Of a DNA stretch of 64,000 nt, positions 1 to 9,193 are shown piece by piece. Each line of letters begins with the position of its first letter. Position 1 is the stretch's first letter. Position numbers and translations under genes: made by a program. Where the stretch lies: NCBI GenBank assembly GCA_965221785.1, contig CBDCSR010000003.1, positions 1,798,001 to 1,862,000 on the forward strand, given 5' to 3'. The stretch comes from BD2-11 sp965221785 (lineage in GTDB: Bacteria; Gemmatimonadota; Gemmatimonadetes; Longimicrobiales; Gaopeijiaceae). Below the pieces are notes generated by a model. The model was not told the DNA's origin and did not search any database. It was given only the letters and a program-made list of their open reading frames with translations.

Positions 1-696
1 CTCTATTCCTGCGATGAGAATCTCTGGCATATCTCCTACGAGGGCGGCCCGCTCGAGGACCCCACCTTCGAGGCCGAGAAGGAGATGTTCCTGTGGACGG
101 TGTCGCCGATGGATGCGCCCGACGAGCCGGAGCAGGTCGAGATCGGGTTCGAGGAAGGCTACCCGGTTGCGGTCAATGGAGAGCGGCTGGACCCGGTGGA
201 GCTTCTCATGGCGCTGAACGCCGCCGGCAGCCGACACGGGGTCGGACGGGCCGACATCGTCGAGGACCGGCTGGTCGGCATCAAGTCCCGGGGCGTCTAC
301 GAAACCCCCGGCGGAACCATCCTGTACGCCGCCCTGAAGGAGCTTGAGGAACTGACGCTGCACCGGCGCTCCATCTCCCTGAAGGACCTCGTGGCGGACC
401 GGTACGCGGACCTGGTCTACGAGGGCCGCTGGTGGACGCCGGAGCGCGAGGCCATCGACGCGCTGGTGGATGTGCTCATGCGGCGCGTAACCGGCACCGT
501 GACCATGGAGCTGTACAAGGGATCGGCGCGCAGCGTGTCCCGCACCAGCCCGAAGAGCCTCTACGACGGCGATCTGGCGTCGTTCGGCGAGACCGGCTCC
601 GGCGACTACGATCACGGCGACGCCGCCGGCTTCATCAGGCTTTTCAGCCTTTCGCTCGAGTACCCGGAGGCGGGGGAGGAGCCCGACGACCGGTGA
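1..696 (+). CDS. argG: Argininosuccinate synthase, C-terminal part (cut by window edge)
   Basis: Frame 1 is open from the first base, so the gene begins outside the window; 231 codons are visible. The visible start reads YSCDENLWHISYEGG, a hallmark of argininosuccinate synthase, followed by the family's C-terminal region with GRADIVEDRLVGIKSRG and the helical tail that joins subunits in the tetramer. The enzyme condenses citrulline and aspartate with ATP in arginine synthesis. Its stop overlaps the GTG start of argH by 4 bases (GTGA), so the two genes are probably translationally coupled. The ATG at base 85 is internal and is not the start. Confidence 0.96.
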   Translation, partial: LYSCDENLWHISYEGGPLEDPTFEAEKEMFLWTVSPMDAPDEPEQVEIGFEEGYPVAVNGERLDPVELLMALNAAGSRHGVGRADIVEDRLVGIKSRGVYETPGGTILYAALKELEELTLHRRSISLKDLVADRYADLVYEGRWWTPEREAIDALVDVLMRRVTGTVTMELYKGSARSVSRTSPKSLYDGDLASFGETGSGDYDHGDAAGFIRLFSLSLEYPEAGEEPDDR

Positions 697-2105
697 CCGA
701 CCCCGGAGAAGCGGGAACCGGCACTCCGGGTTACGGACTCTGGGGGGGACGATTCTCCGATGAGATGGCGCCGGAAATGGCGCCGCTCAACCGCTCGCTG
801 GACATGGATTTCCGCTTCTGGCGCCAGGACGTGCGCGCGAGCCGCACGTGGGCCCGGGCGCTCCTGCGGGCAGGGGTCCTGACTCACGCGGAATGGCAGG
901 ACATCGATGCTGGCTTGCAGGTGGTGGCGACCCGGCTCGAGGGAATGGATCCCGCCACGGTGGAGGACGAGGACATCCACTCCCTGGTGGAACGGCTGCT
1001 CGTCGAGGAGGCGGGGGAGGCGGGCGCAAGGCTGCACACCGGTCGTTCGCGCAACGATCAGGCGGCCACCGACGTGCGCCTGTGGGGCATGGACGCGCTG
1101 GGTTCTCTCGACGGTCATGCAGTCCGGCTGGGCAGTGCCCTGGTTGATCTGGCCGCAGAGTCGGAGGAGCTGGTGATGCCCGGCTACACGCACCTGCAGC
1201 GCGCGCAACCGGTGCGCGCCGCCCACTGGGCGCTCTCGCACGTCTGGCCGCTGGTGCGCGACCGGACCCGCCTGCGCGCCGCCGTCGAGGAGACCGCCGT
1301 GCTGCCGCTGGGCGCGGGGGCGATCGGCGGATGTCCCTTCGCGGTCGACCGCGCCGCGATGGCCCGCGAACTGGGCTTCCACTCCGTGACCCCCAACAGC
1401 ATGGACGCGGTGGGCGACCGCGACTGGATCGTCTCGGTCCTCTTCGCGGGAGCGATGATCGGGGTGCACCTCTCGCGCCTGTGTGAGGATCTGGTGCTCT
1501 TCGCCTCCGAGGAGTTCGGGTTCCTGAAGCTCTCCGACGGCTACTGCACCGGCTCGAGCCTGATGCCGCAGAAGAAGAACCCCGACGTGGCCGAGCTCGC
1601 CCGCGGCAAGACCGGGCGCCTGGTGGGCAACCTGGTCTCCATGATGATTCAGCTGAAGGGCCTGCCGACGGGCTACAACCGCGACCTGCAGGACGACAAG
1701 GCCGCCCTCTACGACACGGTCGACACCCTGGAACTCGTCCTGCCGGCGGTGGCGGGCGCGATAGGCGGCGCGGCCTTCCAGCCGGCGCGCATGGAGGCCG
1801 CGCTGGACCCCGCCCTCCTGGCCACCGACCTGGCCGACTACCTCGTCGGGAAGGGCGTGCCCTTCCGCACCAGCCACGAGGTCGTGGGACGGGTGGTGCG
1901 CCGCGCGGAGGCGCTGGGCTGCTCGATCGCGGAGCTGTCAACCGACGCGCTCGCGCAGGAGCACGAGGCCTTCGGTCCCGGGGTGACGGAGGTTTTCGAC
2001 CCGGTCCGATCCGCGGATGCGCGCGTGGTGAGCGGAAGCACGGGCCGCGAGGCCGTGGCCGCGCAGCTCGAGCAGGCGCGGGAGGCGCTCCGCGCGGCGC
2101 TCTGA
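693..2105 (+). CDS. argH: Argininosuccinate lyase
   Basis: 470 residues, the usual length for the family. It cleaves argininosuccinate to arginine and fumarate, the last step of arginine synthesis. The fumarase/aspartase superfamily signature GSSLMPQKKNP sits near residues 287-297 and includes the catalytic serine loop. The N-terminal LWGGRFS and the HTGRSRNDQ substrate-binding segment are also typical. I chose the GTG at 693 because it overlaps the argG stop by 4 bases and gives a family-like N-terminus; longer in-frame extensions lie inside argG. Convergent with the DAHP synthase gene, with only 7 bases between the stops. Confidence 0.97.
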   Translation: MTDPGEAGTGTPGYGLWGGRFSDEMAPEMAPLNRSLDMDFRFWRQDVRASRTWARALLRAGVLTHAEWQDIDAGLQVVATRLEGMDPATVEDEDIHSLVERLLVEEAGEAGARLHTGRSRNDQAATDVRLWGMDALGSLDGHAVRLGSALVDLAAESEELVMPGYTHLQRAQPVRAAHWALSHVWPLVRDRTRLRAAVEETAVLPLGAGAIGGCPFAVDRAAMARELGFHSVTPNSMDAVGDRDWIVSVLFAGAMIGVHLSRLCEDLVLFASEEFGFLKLSDGYCTGSSLMPQKKNPDVAELARGKTGRLVGNLVSMMIQLKGLPTGYNRDLQDDKAALYDTVDTLELVLPAVAGAIGGAAFQPARMEAALDPALLATDLADYLVGKGVPFRTSHEVVGRVVRRAEALGCSIAELSTDALAQEHEAFGPGVTEVFDPVRSADARVVSGSTGREAVAAQLEQAREALRAAL

Positions 2106-2112
2106 CAGGAGG

Positions 2113-3135
2113 CTACAGCGTAGCCAGCTTCCTCCCCGCAGCCTCCGCAAACGGGACCAGCTGCCCCATCATCCGCTTGAACTCCCCGAAATCCAGCGAC
2201 TGATCTCCGTCTGACCACGCGGACTCGGGATCAGGGTGCACCTCCACCAGGAGGCCGTCGGCCCCGGCGGCGATGGCTGCGAACGCCAGCGGCGCCACCA
2301 GGTCGCGGCGTCCGCCGGCGTGGCTGGGATCGGCGATCACCGGCAGGTGGGTTTCCTTCTTCAGAACAGGGATGGCGGCCAGGTCGAAGGTATTGCGGGT
2401 CGCCGTCTCGAAGGTGCGGATGCCGCGCTCGCACAGGATCACCTGGCTGTTGCCCTGTTGCATGATGTACTCCGCCGACATCAACAGATCCTTGATCGTC
2501 GCCGACATGCCTCGCTTCAGAAGGACCGGCCTCTGCACCCTTCCAACCTCGGTCAGCAGGTTGAAGTTCTGCATGTTGCGGGTGCCGATCTGGAGGACGT
2601 CGGCGTACCCCGCCACCAGTTCCACCTGCCGGGTGTCCATGACCTCGGTTACGACCGGGAGTCCATGTGTCTCGCGCACGTCCACCAGCAACTCCAGCCC
2701 CGGCTGGCCCATCCCCTGGAAGGAATAGGGAGAGGAGCGGGGCTTGAAGGCGCCGCCGCGAATGCCGTGTGCTCCGGCGGCCCGCACCCGCCCGGCCGTC
2801 TCCCTCAACATGTCGCCACCCTCGACCGAGCAGGGCCCGGCGACCACCACCACACCGCGTCCTCCCACCTCCACGTCCCCCAGGGGAATCCTCGTCGGAT
2901 CCGCCGCGAACTCCCGGGAGGCCAGCTTGTAGGGCTTCATGACCGGGTGCGCGGCCACCACCCCCGGGATGGAGAGCAGAGGAACGTGCTGGAGCCGCCC
3001 TTCGTCGCCGATGCATCCCACGACCGTCAGCGTCTCGCCCCGCGACACGTGCGTGCGCAGCCCGAGCGACTCCACGCGTTCGCGGATGTGGTCGAGTTCC
3101 TCCTCGGTGATGCCCTTGCGGGTGACGAGAATCAT
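2113..3135 (-). CDS. aroF: 3-deoxy-7-phosphoheptulonate (DAHP) synthase, type I-beta with N-terminal regulatory domain
   Basis: 340 residues. It condenses phosphoenolpyruvate and erythrose 4-phosphate, the entry to aromatic amino acid synthesis. Residues 1-70 (MILVTRKGITEEELDHI...) form the ferredoxin-like regulatory domain of this class. The TIM barrel follows, with VVVAGPCSVEG, RGGAFKPRSSPYSFQG, the KRGMSAT loop and IADPSHAGGRRD, which together bind metal and substrates. The start at 3135 is supported by GGAG nine bases upstream on the minus strand; an upstream extension would run into the divergent promoter region. Allosteric feedback through the N-terminal domain is family knowledge, not shown here. 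Confidence 0.93.
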   Translation of the reverse strand: MILVTRKGITEEELDHIRERVESLGLRTHVSRGETLTVVGCIGDEGRLQHVPLLSIPGVVAAHPVMKPYKLASREFAADPTRIPLGDVEVGGRGVVVVAGPCSVEGGDMLRETAGRVRAAGAHGIRGGAFKPRSSPYSFQGMGQPGLELLVDVRETHGLPVVTEVMDTRQVELVAGYADVLQIGTRNMQNFNLLTEVGRVQRPVLLKRGMSATIKDLLMSAEYIMQQGNSQVILCERGIRTFETATRNTFDLAAIPVLKKETHLPVIADPSHAGGRRDLVAPLAFAAIAAGADGLLVEVHPDPESAWSDGDQSLDFGEFKRMMGQLVPFAEAAGRKLATL

Positions 3136-3311
3136 CTGTTTCTCCGCTGCGAGGCCTGTGCGCGTCTCCGGGAGCCCGAGTGCCCGCGCGCGGGGTCCCC
3201 GGGTGTCGGGATGCCTTTCCGCTCCTGTGGCGCCCGAATAGATTCCGGGCGCGTTCGGCGCCCCAATATAGTCAACCCGCCGGTCACGACAGCCCCCTCC
3301 AGAACGATTCC

Positions 3312-4211
3312 ATGACAACGACCCGCCCCTCGCTCCACGATCTCGACATCGACCTGGGCAAACGCGCCCGCCTCCACAGAATCCTCTACCGGAACGGCCT
3401 GCGGAACGGTACCATGCTCGCCCTGCCCATCGACCAGGGACTTGAGCACGGACCGATCGACTTCTTCCCCAACCCTCCCTCGCAGGATCCCGAATTCCAG
3501 TGGCGGCTGGCCGTGGAGGGCGGCTTCAACGCCATCGCCTGCCACTACGGGCTCGCGCGCAAGTACATGCCGAAGTACGCGGGCCAGGTGCCGCTCATCC
3601 TGAAGCTGAACGGCAAGACCAACATACCGCCCGCCGACAAGGCGCTGTCGCCCCTCACTTCCACCGTCGAGGACGCGGTGCGCATCGGCGCGGACGCGGT
3701 CGGCTACACGCTGTATGTGGGCACACCCCGGCAGGACGACGACTTCGCCCAGCTGCGCCGGGTGCGCCAGGACTCCGAGCGCTTCGGCATGCCGCTGGTG
3801 GTGTGGTCGTATCCGCGCGGCGAGGCCATCGACGCGAAGGGGGGCGCAACCTCGCTCTACGCGGTCGACTACGCGGCGCGCACGGCCCTCGAGCTCGGCG
3901 CCGACATCGCCAAGCTGGTGATCCCGCCCGCGGTCGGCTCCAACCCTGCGCAGCCCGGCAAGTATGCCGGGATCGCGCACACCTACGCGGAGGGCGCGCG
4001 GCGGGTCTTCCGCTCGGCGGGCCGCACCATGGTGCTGGTGAGCGGCGGCAGCAAGCTTTCCGACGAGGACATGCTGGACAAGGTGAGGATCTCGATGGAG
4101 TCCGGCGCCACCGGGCTCATCTTCGGCCGCAACATGTGGCAGCGTCCCTTCGAGGAGGCGCTCGAGATCGTGCGCCAGGTGAAGGACATCCTGAGCCGGT
4201 TCCCGTCCTGA
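3312..4211 (+). CDS. fbaB: Class I fructose-bisphosphate aldolase, DhnA/FbaB (archaeal) type
   Basis: 299 residues. It should interconvert fructose 1,6-bisphosphate with dihydroxyacetone phosphate and glyceraldehyde 3-phosphate through a lysine Schiff base. Supporting motifs are MLALPIDQGLEHGP near the start, LKLNGKTN, GADAVGYTLYVG, the KLVIPP strand carrying the likely Schiff-base lysine, and the phosphate-binding VSGGSK and LIFGRNMWQRP. The ATG at 3312 gives a normal N-terminus; upstream in-frame codons fall in the divergent intergenic region. It leads a sugar-phosphate cluster with rpiA and rpe, so it may feed triose phosphates and pentose phosphates together. Confidence 0.93.
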   Translation: MTTTRPSLHDLDIDLGKRARLHRILYRNGLRNGTMLALPIDQGLEHGPIDFFPNPPSQDPEFQWRLAVEGGFNAIACHYGLARKYMPKYAGQVPLILKLNGKTNIPPADKALSPLTSTVEDAVRIGADAVGYTLYVGTPRQDDDFAQLRRVRQDSERFGMPLVVWSYPRGEAIDAKGGATSLYAVDYAARTALELGADIAKLVIPPAVGSNPAQPGKYAGIAHTYAEGARRVFRSAGRTMVLVSGGSKLSDEDMLDKVRISMESGATGLIFGRNMWQRPFEEALEIVRQVKDILSRFPS

Positions 4212-4251
4212 CGATCTCGCACCGGAAGCGCGCGGTACGGGAATCCGGGAC

Positions 4252-4977
4252 ATGACCTCCGGCACCGACGCCCTGAAGCGGGCCGCCGCGGCCCGGGCGC
4301 TCGAAAGCGTCCGCGACGGGATGGTGCTGGGGCTCGGCACGGGCAGCACCATCCGTTTTTTCCTCGACCTTCTGGGGGAACGCGTGCGCGCCGGCGACCT
4401 GAGCACCGTCGTGGGGGTGCCGACCTCCCGGCGCACGGCGGAGATCGCGCGAGGGCACGGGATCCGGATCTCGCGCCTGCGCGCGCAGGCACGTCTGGAT
4501 GTGACGGTCGACGGCGCCGACGAGGTGGATCCGCGGGGCAACCTGATCAAGGGGCTGGGCGGCGCGCTGCTGCGCGAGAAGATCGTGGCGCAGGCGTCCG
4601 AACGGTTCATCGTGATCGTGGACGAAAGCAAGGTGGTCGAGCGGCTGGGCACGCGCAGCCCGCTGCCTGTGGAGGTGACCCGCTTCGGCTCCTCCAGGCA
4701 TCAGGCCTTCGTGGCGGAGCTCGGGGCGGAGGTCGCGCTGCGCCGCGCCGCCGACGGGACCCGTTACGTCACGTCCAACGGCAACTACATTCTGGACGCG
4801 CGCTTCCCGGAGGGCATCGATGATCCGGTGGCGCTGAACGGGGCATTGCGCGCGCGGGCGGGTATCGTCGAGAACGGGCTTTTTCTGGGGATGACCACCA
4901 GGGCCCTGATCGCAGCCCCCGGCGGCGTGCGCACGATCGAGCCGGGCGGGATCGCGGCGCCCGGGGGTACACGCTGA
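4252..4977 (+). CDS. rpiA: Ribose-5-phosphate isomerase A
   Basis: 241 residues, within the normal range. It interconverts ribose 5-phosphate and ribulose 5-phosphate in the non-oxidative pentose phosphate pathway. The N-terminal GLGTGSTI phosphate loop, VTVDGADEVD (catalytic aspartates) and KGLGGALLREK (active-site lysine region) are all present. It lies 40 bases after the aldolase and 13 bases before rpe, so the three are probably one transcript with related roles in pentose-phosphate flow. Confidence 0.96.
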   Translation: MTSGTDALKRAAAARALESVRDGMVLGLGTGSTIRFFLDLLGERVRAGDLSTVVGVPTSRRTAEIARGHGIRISRLRAQARLDVTVDGADEVDPRGNLIKGLGGALLREKIVAQASERFIVIVDESKVVERLGTRSPLPVEVTRFGSSRHQAFVAELGAEVALRRAADGTRYVTSNGNYILDARFPEGIDDPVALNGALRARAGIVENGLFLGMTTRALIAAPGGVRTIEPGGIAAPGGTR

Positions 4978-4990
4978 GGAGGCAGCCGGC

Positions 4991-5665
4991 ATGAAGGTTC
5001 GCATCGCCCCGTCCATTCTGGCTTCCGACTTCGGGCGGCTGGCCGAGCAGGTGGTGGAGGCCGAGGAGGCAGGCGTCGACTGGATCCACGTCGACGTGAT
5101 GGACGGCCACTTCGTCCCCAACATCACCATCGGTCCGGCGATCACGGAGGCGGTGCGGCGGGCGACCCGGCTGCCCGTGGACGTGCACCTCATGATCGAG
5201 GAGCCCGACCGCTACATCCAGGCGTTCGCCGACGCCGGGGCGGACTACCTGACGGTGCACCAGGAGGTCTGCCCGCACCTGCATCGGACGATCCAGCGCA
5301 TCCGCGCGGCGGGGGTGCGCCCCGGGGTGGCGCTCAACCCGGCCACCCCTGTGGACGCGGCCGCGCCCATCCTTCCCGACATCGAGCTGCTGCTGGTGAT
5401 GTCCGTGAACCCCGGATTCGGGGGACAGGCCTTCATCCCCTCCGCGCTCGCCACGCTGGCGCGGGCGCGCGAACTGCTGAACGCCTGCGGGGGCGAGCAG
5501 ACGGCGCTCGAGGTCGATGGCGGGATCGACGCCACAACGGCCGCGGGGGTCGCCGGCGCGGGCGCGGACGTGCTGGTCGCCGGATCGGCCATCTACGGGC
5601 ATCCGCAGGGGGTGGCTGCCGGGGTCTCCGCGATCCGCAACGCCGTGGAAACCCCGGGCGGCTGA
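4991..5665 (+). CDS. rpe: Ribulose-phosphate 3-epimerase
   Basis: 224 residues. It epimerises ribulose 5-phosphate to xylulose 5-phosphate. Recognisable features are IAPSILASDFGRL at the N-terminus, the metal-binding DVMDGHFVPN, DVHLMIEEPDRY, MSVNPGFGGQ and the phosphate-binding VDGGID and VAGSAIYG. A good ribosome binding site, TGAGGAG, ends 9 bases before the ATG and overlaps the rpiA stop. The next gene starts 15 bases after its stop. Confidence 0.96.
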   Translation: MKVRIAPSILASDFGRLAEQVVEAEEAGVDWIHVDVMDGHFVPNITIGPAITEAVRRATRLPVDVHLMIEEPDRYIQAFADAGADYLTVHQEVCPHLHRTIQRIRAAGVRPGVALNPATPVDAAAPILPDIELLLVMSVNPGFGGQAFIPSALATLARARELLNACGGEQTALEVDGGIDATTAAGVAGAGADVLVAGSAIYGHPQGVAAGVSAIRNAVETPGG

Positions 5666-5680
5666 AGCCGTAGCCAGGTC

Positions 5681-7054
5681 ATGGCCATCTTCCGCCGCAC
5701 GCATCGGCTGCCGCATTCACCGGCGGACGTGTTTGCGTGGCACATGCGCCCGGGCGCGCTGGAGCGCCTGCTTCCTCCGTGGGAAAACGTGCAGGTGGTG
5801 GCGCGCGAGGGCGGCATCGCCGATGGCGGCACGGTCACCGTCCGGGCAGGCCCCGGGCCGTTGCGGGTTGCCTGGACGGTCCGCCATACGGCCTGCGAGG
5901 AGGGGGTCCTCTTCCGGGACGAGCAGGTGCGCGGCCCCTTCGACCACTGGGTGCACACGCATCGCTTCTCACCGGACGGAGCGGGCGGGTGCGTGATCGA
6001 GGACGAGATCGACTGGGGCCCGCCCCTCAATGTGGACGTGGCGCCCTTCGTGCGGCGGATCGAGCGCATGCTCGAACGGGGCTTCGCGTTTCGGCATCAG
6101 CGGCTGGCCAACGATCTCGCCCTGCACGAGCGTTATCGGCAACGGCGGCCGCTCACCGTAGCCATCACCGGAAGCTCGGGCTTTCTGGGACGAAACCTGC
6201 GCCACGTTCTCACCACCGGGGGGCACCGCGTGCTGCGCCTGGTGCGCTCGCGGAAGACGGCCGGAGAGGGATCCGTGTACTGGAATCCCGCGCAGGGGAA
6301 GGTGGATCACGACGGGCTCCAGGGCGTGGACGCGATCGTGCACCTGGCGGGCGAGCCCCTAGTCGGCGTGCGCTGGACCGTCGGGAAGAAGCAGGAGATC
6401 CTGCAGTCGCGCAGGAACGGCACCGAGTGGATCGCGCATACCGCGGCCCGTCTGTCGCCGCCTCCGCGGGTACTCGTGTGCGCCTCCGCGGTCGGGTACT
6501 ACGGCAATCGCGGCGACGAGAAGCTGACCGAGGAAAGCCGGCCGGGCCGGGGCTTTCTGGCCGACGTGTGCAAGGCCTGGGAGCTCGCCGCTGCCCCCGC
6601 GCGCCGGGCGGGGATCCGGGTCGTGCATCTGCGTCAGGGGGTGGCGCTGTCCCCGGACGGCGGCGCGCTCCAGTTGATGCTGCCCGCTTTCCGGGCCGGG
6701 GCGGGAGGCCGGTTGGGCAGCGGGCGGCAGTACTTCCCGTGGATCGGCCTGGACGACACGCTCGGGCTCATCCTGCACGCGATCGCCACGCCGCAGGTTC
6801 GCGGACCCATCAACGTTACGGCTCCGTTGCCGATCACCAACGCCAACTTCACGAGCGCGCTGGGCCGGGTGCTCCGGCGGCCGACCCTCCTGGCGGTACC
6901 GTCGCTGGCCGTGTATGCCCTGATGGGCGAGATGGGACGGACCGTGCTCCTGGGCGGGCAGCGCGCCCTCCCGGCAAAGGCGGAACGCACGGGATACGAG
7001 TTCCTGCACCCGTCCATCGAGGAGGCGCTGCGGTTCGGGCTGGGAGTGGCTTAG
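5681..7054 (+). CDS. SRPBCC domain fused to a TIGR01777-type (YfcH) NAD(P)-binding epimerase
   Basis: 457 residues in two parts. Residues 1-150 look like a START/SRPBCC ligand-binding domain (FRRTHRLPHSPADVFAWH, with DHWVHTHRF and EDEIDWG). From about residue 160 there is an extended short-chain dehydrogenase/epimerase domain with the Rossmann loop ITGSSGFLGRNL, VHLAGEP and the SAVGYYG catalytic region of the YfcH family. The reaction catalysed by this family is not established. The same domain pair is common in actinobacterial and proteobacterial homologues, so the fusion itself is known. It follows rpe by 15 bases but has no obvious pathway link to it. Confidence 0.85.
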   Translation: MAIFRRTHRLPHSPADVFAWHMRPGALERLLPPWENVQVVAREGGIADGGTVTVRAGPGPLRVAWTVRHTACEEGVLFRDEQVRGPFDHWVHTHRFSPDGAGGCVIEDEIDWGPPLNVDVAPFVRRIERMLERGFAFRHQRLANDLALHERYRQRRPLTVAITGSSGFLGRNLRHVLTTGGHRVLRLVRSRKTAGEGSVYWNPAQGKVDHDGLQGVDAIVHLAGEPLVGVRWTVGKKQEILQSRRNGTEWIAHTAARLSPPPRVLVCASAVGYYGNRGDEKLTEESRPGRGFLADVCKAWELAAAPARRAGIRVVHLRQGVALSPDGGALQLMLPAFRAGAGGRLGSGRQYFPWIGLDDTLGLILHAIATPQVRGPINVTAPLPITNANFTSALGRVLRRPTLLAVPSLAVYALMGEMGRTVLLGGQRALPAKAERTGYEFLHPSIEEALRFGLGVA

Positions 7055-7127
7055 GCCGCAGAATGCTGGCGGTCCCGGCGATTTCCGGGTTATCGTCCTC
7101 TGCGGATTCCTCGAGCTGGAGCGTGCC

Positions 7128-9182
7128 ATGCAGCGGCTGACCGTCCTCGCGATTCTGACCTTCCTGTCGACGTTCGCATTCGCGCCCGAGCGCGCGAGCG
7201 CGCAGGCCGGCGCCGCGAGCGTGGTCCGGCTCGAGGCATCGCCGCCGTCGGTCGTCGTCATGACGGGTGAGGAGGTCCCGTTCGAGGTGCGCGCCCTCGA
7301 CGCCCAGGGACGCGTGGTGGCGGACGCCCAGGTGCGTACGGTCGCGCCCCGGGCTGCGGCGACCGTGCGCGGAGGGACGGTCCGCGGGCGGACGATGGGC
7401 GAGTACGAGATCGTGGCGACGCTGCTGACGCCGCCCGGATACGAAGGAACCCCGCCCAGCCTGCGCGTGCCGCTCACGGTGCTGGCCCCGGAGGTCGCCA
7501 TGGTCGAGGTGGCCGCCGAGCCGGGCCGCCTGTACCAGGGGACCACCCTCCGCCACACCACCACCGCGCGCCACGCGGACGGATCGGTTCGGCCGGGCCC
7601 GGTGGTGTCGTGGTCCAGTTCCGACCCGTCCGTCGCCACCGTCGACCGTTTCGGCTACGTGACCGCCACCGGCACCGGTGCGGTCACCATCCGGGCCGAC
7701 GTGGAGGGGACGGCCGGCACGGCCGCCTACGACGTGGCCCCGTTCCCCGCGGTCTCCCTGGACATCACGGGGCTGGCGGACGAGGTGCGCACCGGTGACG
7801 TCCAGCACCTCACCGCGGTGGCGCGCGACGCAGGCGGGGAGGTGGTCGCGGACGTGCCCGTGACCTGGACCCACACGGCTGTGCCCGACGCGGAGATGAT
7901 CGCGCCCAGCGCGCCCGGCCAGATCGCACGCGGCCGTTTTGTCGCCGACGTGCCGGGCGTATACACGATCGTGGCCAACGCGGGCCCGCTGTCGGCGCGC
8001 GCGACCCTCCAGGCGGTCGGCCGCGACGCGGTGCGCGAACTCACCCTGGTGGGCACGGGAAGCACCGCCACGGTGCGCACCACGGACTTCTGGGTTTTCG
8101 AGGGGCTGGACGGCCGCGATTACGCGCTCACGGGCGCCAAGATGTCGGACGGGTACGCGTACGCCTGGGATGTCACCAACCCGGGCAACATCTTCAAGAC
8201 CGACTCGCTGCAAGTGGACGCGCGCGCCGTCAACGACGTGAAGGTGTCCCCCGATGCCCGCTACGCCACCCTTACGCGCGAAGGGGCCTCCAACCGGCGC
8301 AACGGAGTGGTCTTCCTCGACCTGGCCGACCCGGCCCATCCGGTGATCGCCTCCGAGGTGGTCGAGGGGCTCACCGGCGGGGTCCACAACGCCTTCCCGG
8401 ACGACGACTACGCCTACGTGCTGGCAGCCGGCGACAAGTATGTCATCATCGACGTCGCGGACATCTACAATCCGCGCGTGGTCGGCGAGTACAACCATCC
8501 CGACAGCCGCCTGCACGACGTGTGGGTGCTGGACGGCATCGCCTACTCGGCCGAGTGGGAGAAGGGCATGGTGGCCGTGGACGTGGGCAACGGGCGCTGG
8601 GGAGGCACCCCGGAGAACCCCGTGCTCATCTCCGAGCTGGCGGTGCCGACCGGCACCACCCACGCCATCTTCCCTTACCGTTCGCAATCCACGGACCGGT
8701 TCTACGTCTTCGTAGGGGACGAGAACATGCAGCGGAGGGGCCTCGCCAACGCGGGACCGCGGGGCGGCGGAACGTACCAGTTGCCGTACGACCCGGAGAC
8801 GGGGATGAACGGGATACCGCTCGCGACCCAGGGCTATATCCAGGTGATCGACTTCACCGATCCCGACAACCCGGAGATGGTCGCCCGCTACGAGGTCAGC
8901 GAGTACGGCACCCACAACATCTGGGTGGAGGACGACATCCTCTACCAGGCGTACTACGAGGGCGGGCTGCGCGTGGTCGATGTTTCCGGCGAACTGATGG
9001 GCAACCTGTACACGCAGGGCCGCGAGATCGCCGTGCACAAGTCCACGGATGTGAACGGCTGGGTGCCCAACTCGACCATGGTATGGAGCGCGATGCCCTT
9101 CAAGGGACACGTCTTCTTCTCCGACACCAACTCCGGGCTCTGGTCGGTGAAGGTCGAGCCGCCGGAGCGGCCGGTGTCGTAG
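7128..9182 (+). CDS. Secreted protein with Ig-like domains and LVIVD beta-propeller repeats
   Basis: 684 residues. Residues 1-25 form a Sec signal peptide ending ASAQA. Residues 30-300 look like Ig-like (Big_2) modules, with the recurring pattern WSSSDPSVATVDRFGYVTATGTG that is diagnostic of Big_2. From about residue 330 the sequence repeats short beta units of the LVIVD type (VIIDVADIYNPRVVGEYN, VIDFTDPDNPEMVARYEV, LRVVDVSG), expected to fold as a beta propeller on the cell surface or in the periplasm. It has no catalytic signature. Its stop lies 8 bases before the proposed start of the flavoprotein gene, so they are probably co-transcribed. A role in adhesion or binding is inference only. 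Confidence 0.85.
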   Translation: MQRLTVLAILTFLSTFAFAPERASAQAGAASVVRLEASPPSVVVMTGEEVPFEVRALDAQGRVVADAQVRTVAPRAAATVRGGTVRGRTMGEYEIVATLLTPPGYEGTPPSLRVPLTVLAPEVAMVEVAAEPGRLYQGTTLRHTTTARHADGSVRPGPVVSWSSSDPSVATVDRFGYVTATGTGAVTIRADVEGTAGTAAYDVAPFPAVSLDITGLADEVRTGDVQHLTAVARDAGGEVVADVPVTWTHTAVPDAEMIAPSAPGQIARGRFVADVPGVYTIVANAGPLSARATLQAVGRDAVRELTLVGTGSTATVRTTDFWVFEGLDGRDYALTGAKMSDGYAYAWDVTNPGNIFKTDSLQVDARAVNDVKVSPDARYATLTREGASNRRNGVVFLDLADPAHPVIASEVVEGLTGGVHNAFPDDDYAYVLAAGDKYVIIDVADIYNPRVVGEYNHPDSRLHDVWVLDGIAYSAEWEKGMVAVDVGNGRWGGTPENPVLISELAVPTGTTHAIFPYRSQSTDRFYVFVGDENMQRRGLANAGPRGGGTYQLPYDPETGMNGIPLATQGYIQVIDFTDPDNPEMVARYEVSEYGTHNIWVEDDILYQAYYEGGLRVVDVSGELMGNLYTQGREIAVHKSTDVNGWVPNSTMVWSAMPFKGHVFFSDTNSGLWSVKVEPPERPVS

Positions 9183-9193
9183 GAGACGACATA
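9181..9193 (+). promoter_or_regulatory. Ribosome binding site pointing to an ATA start codon
   Basis: AGGAG at 9181-9185 is followed, after a 5-base spacer, by ATA at 9191. There is no ATG, GTG or TTG in this frame between the end of the upstream gene and the FAD-binding motif, which begins seven codons after the ATA. Either ATA is a rare initiation codon or the base is a variant or error of ATG. Confidence 0.5.
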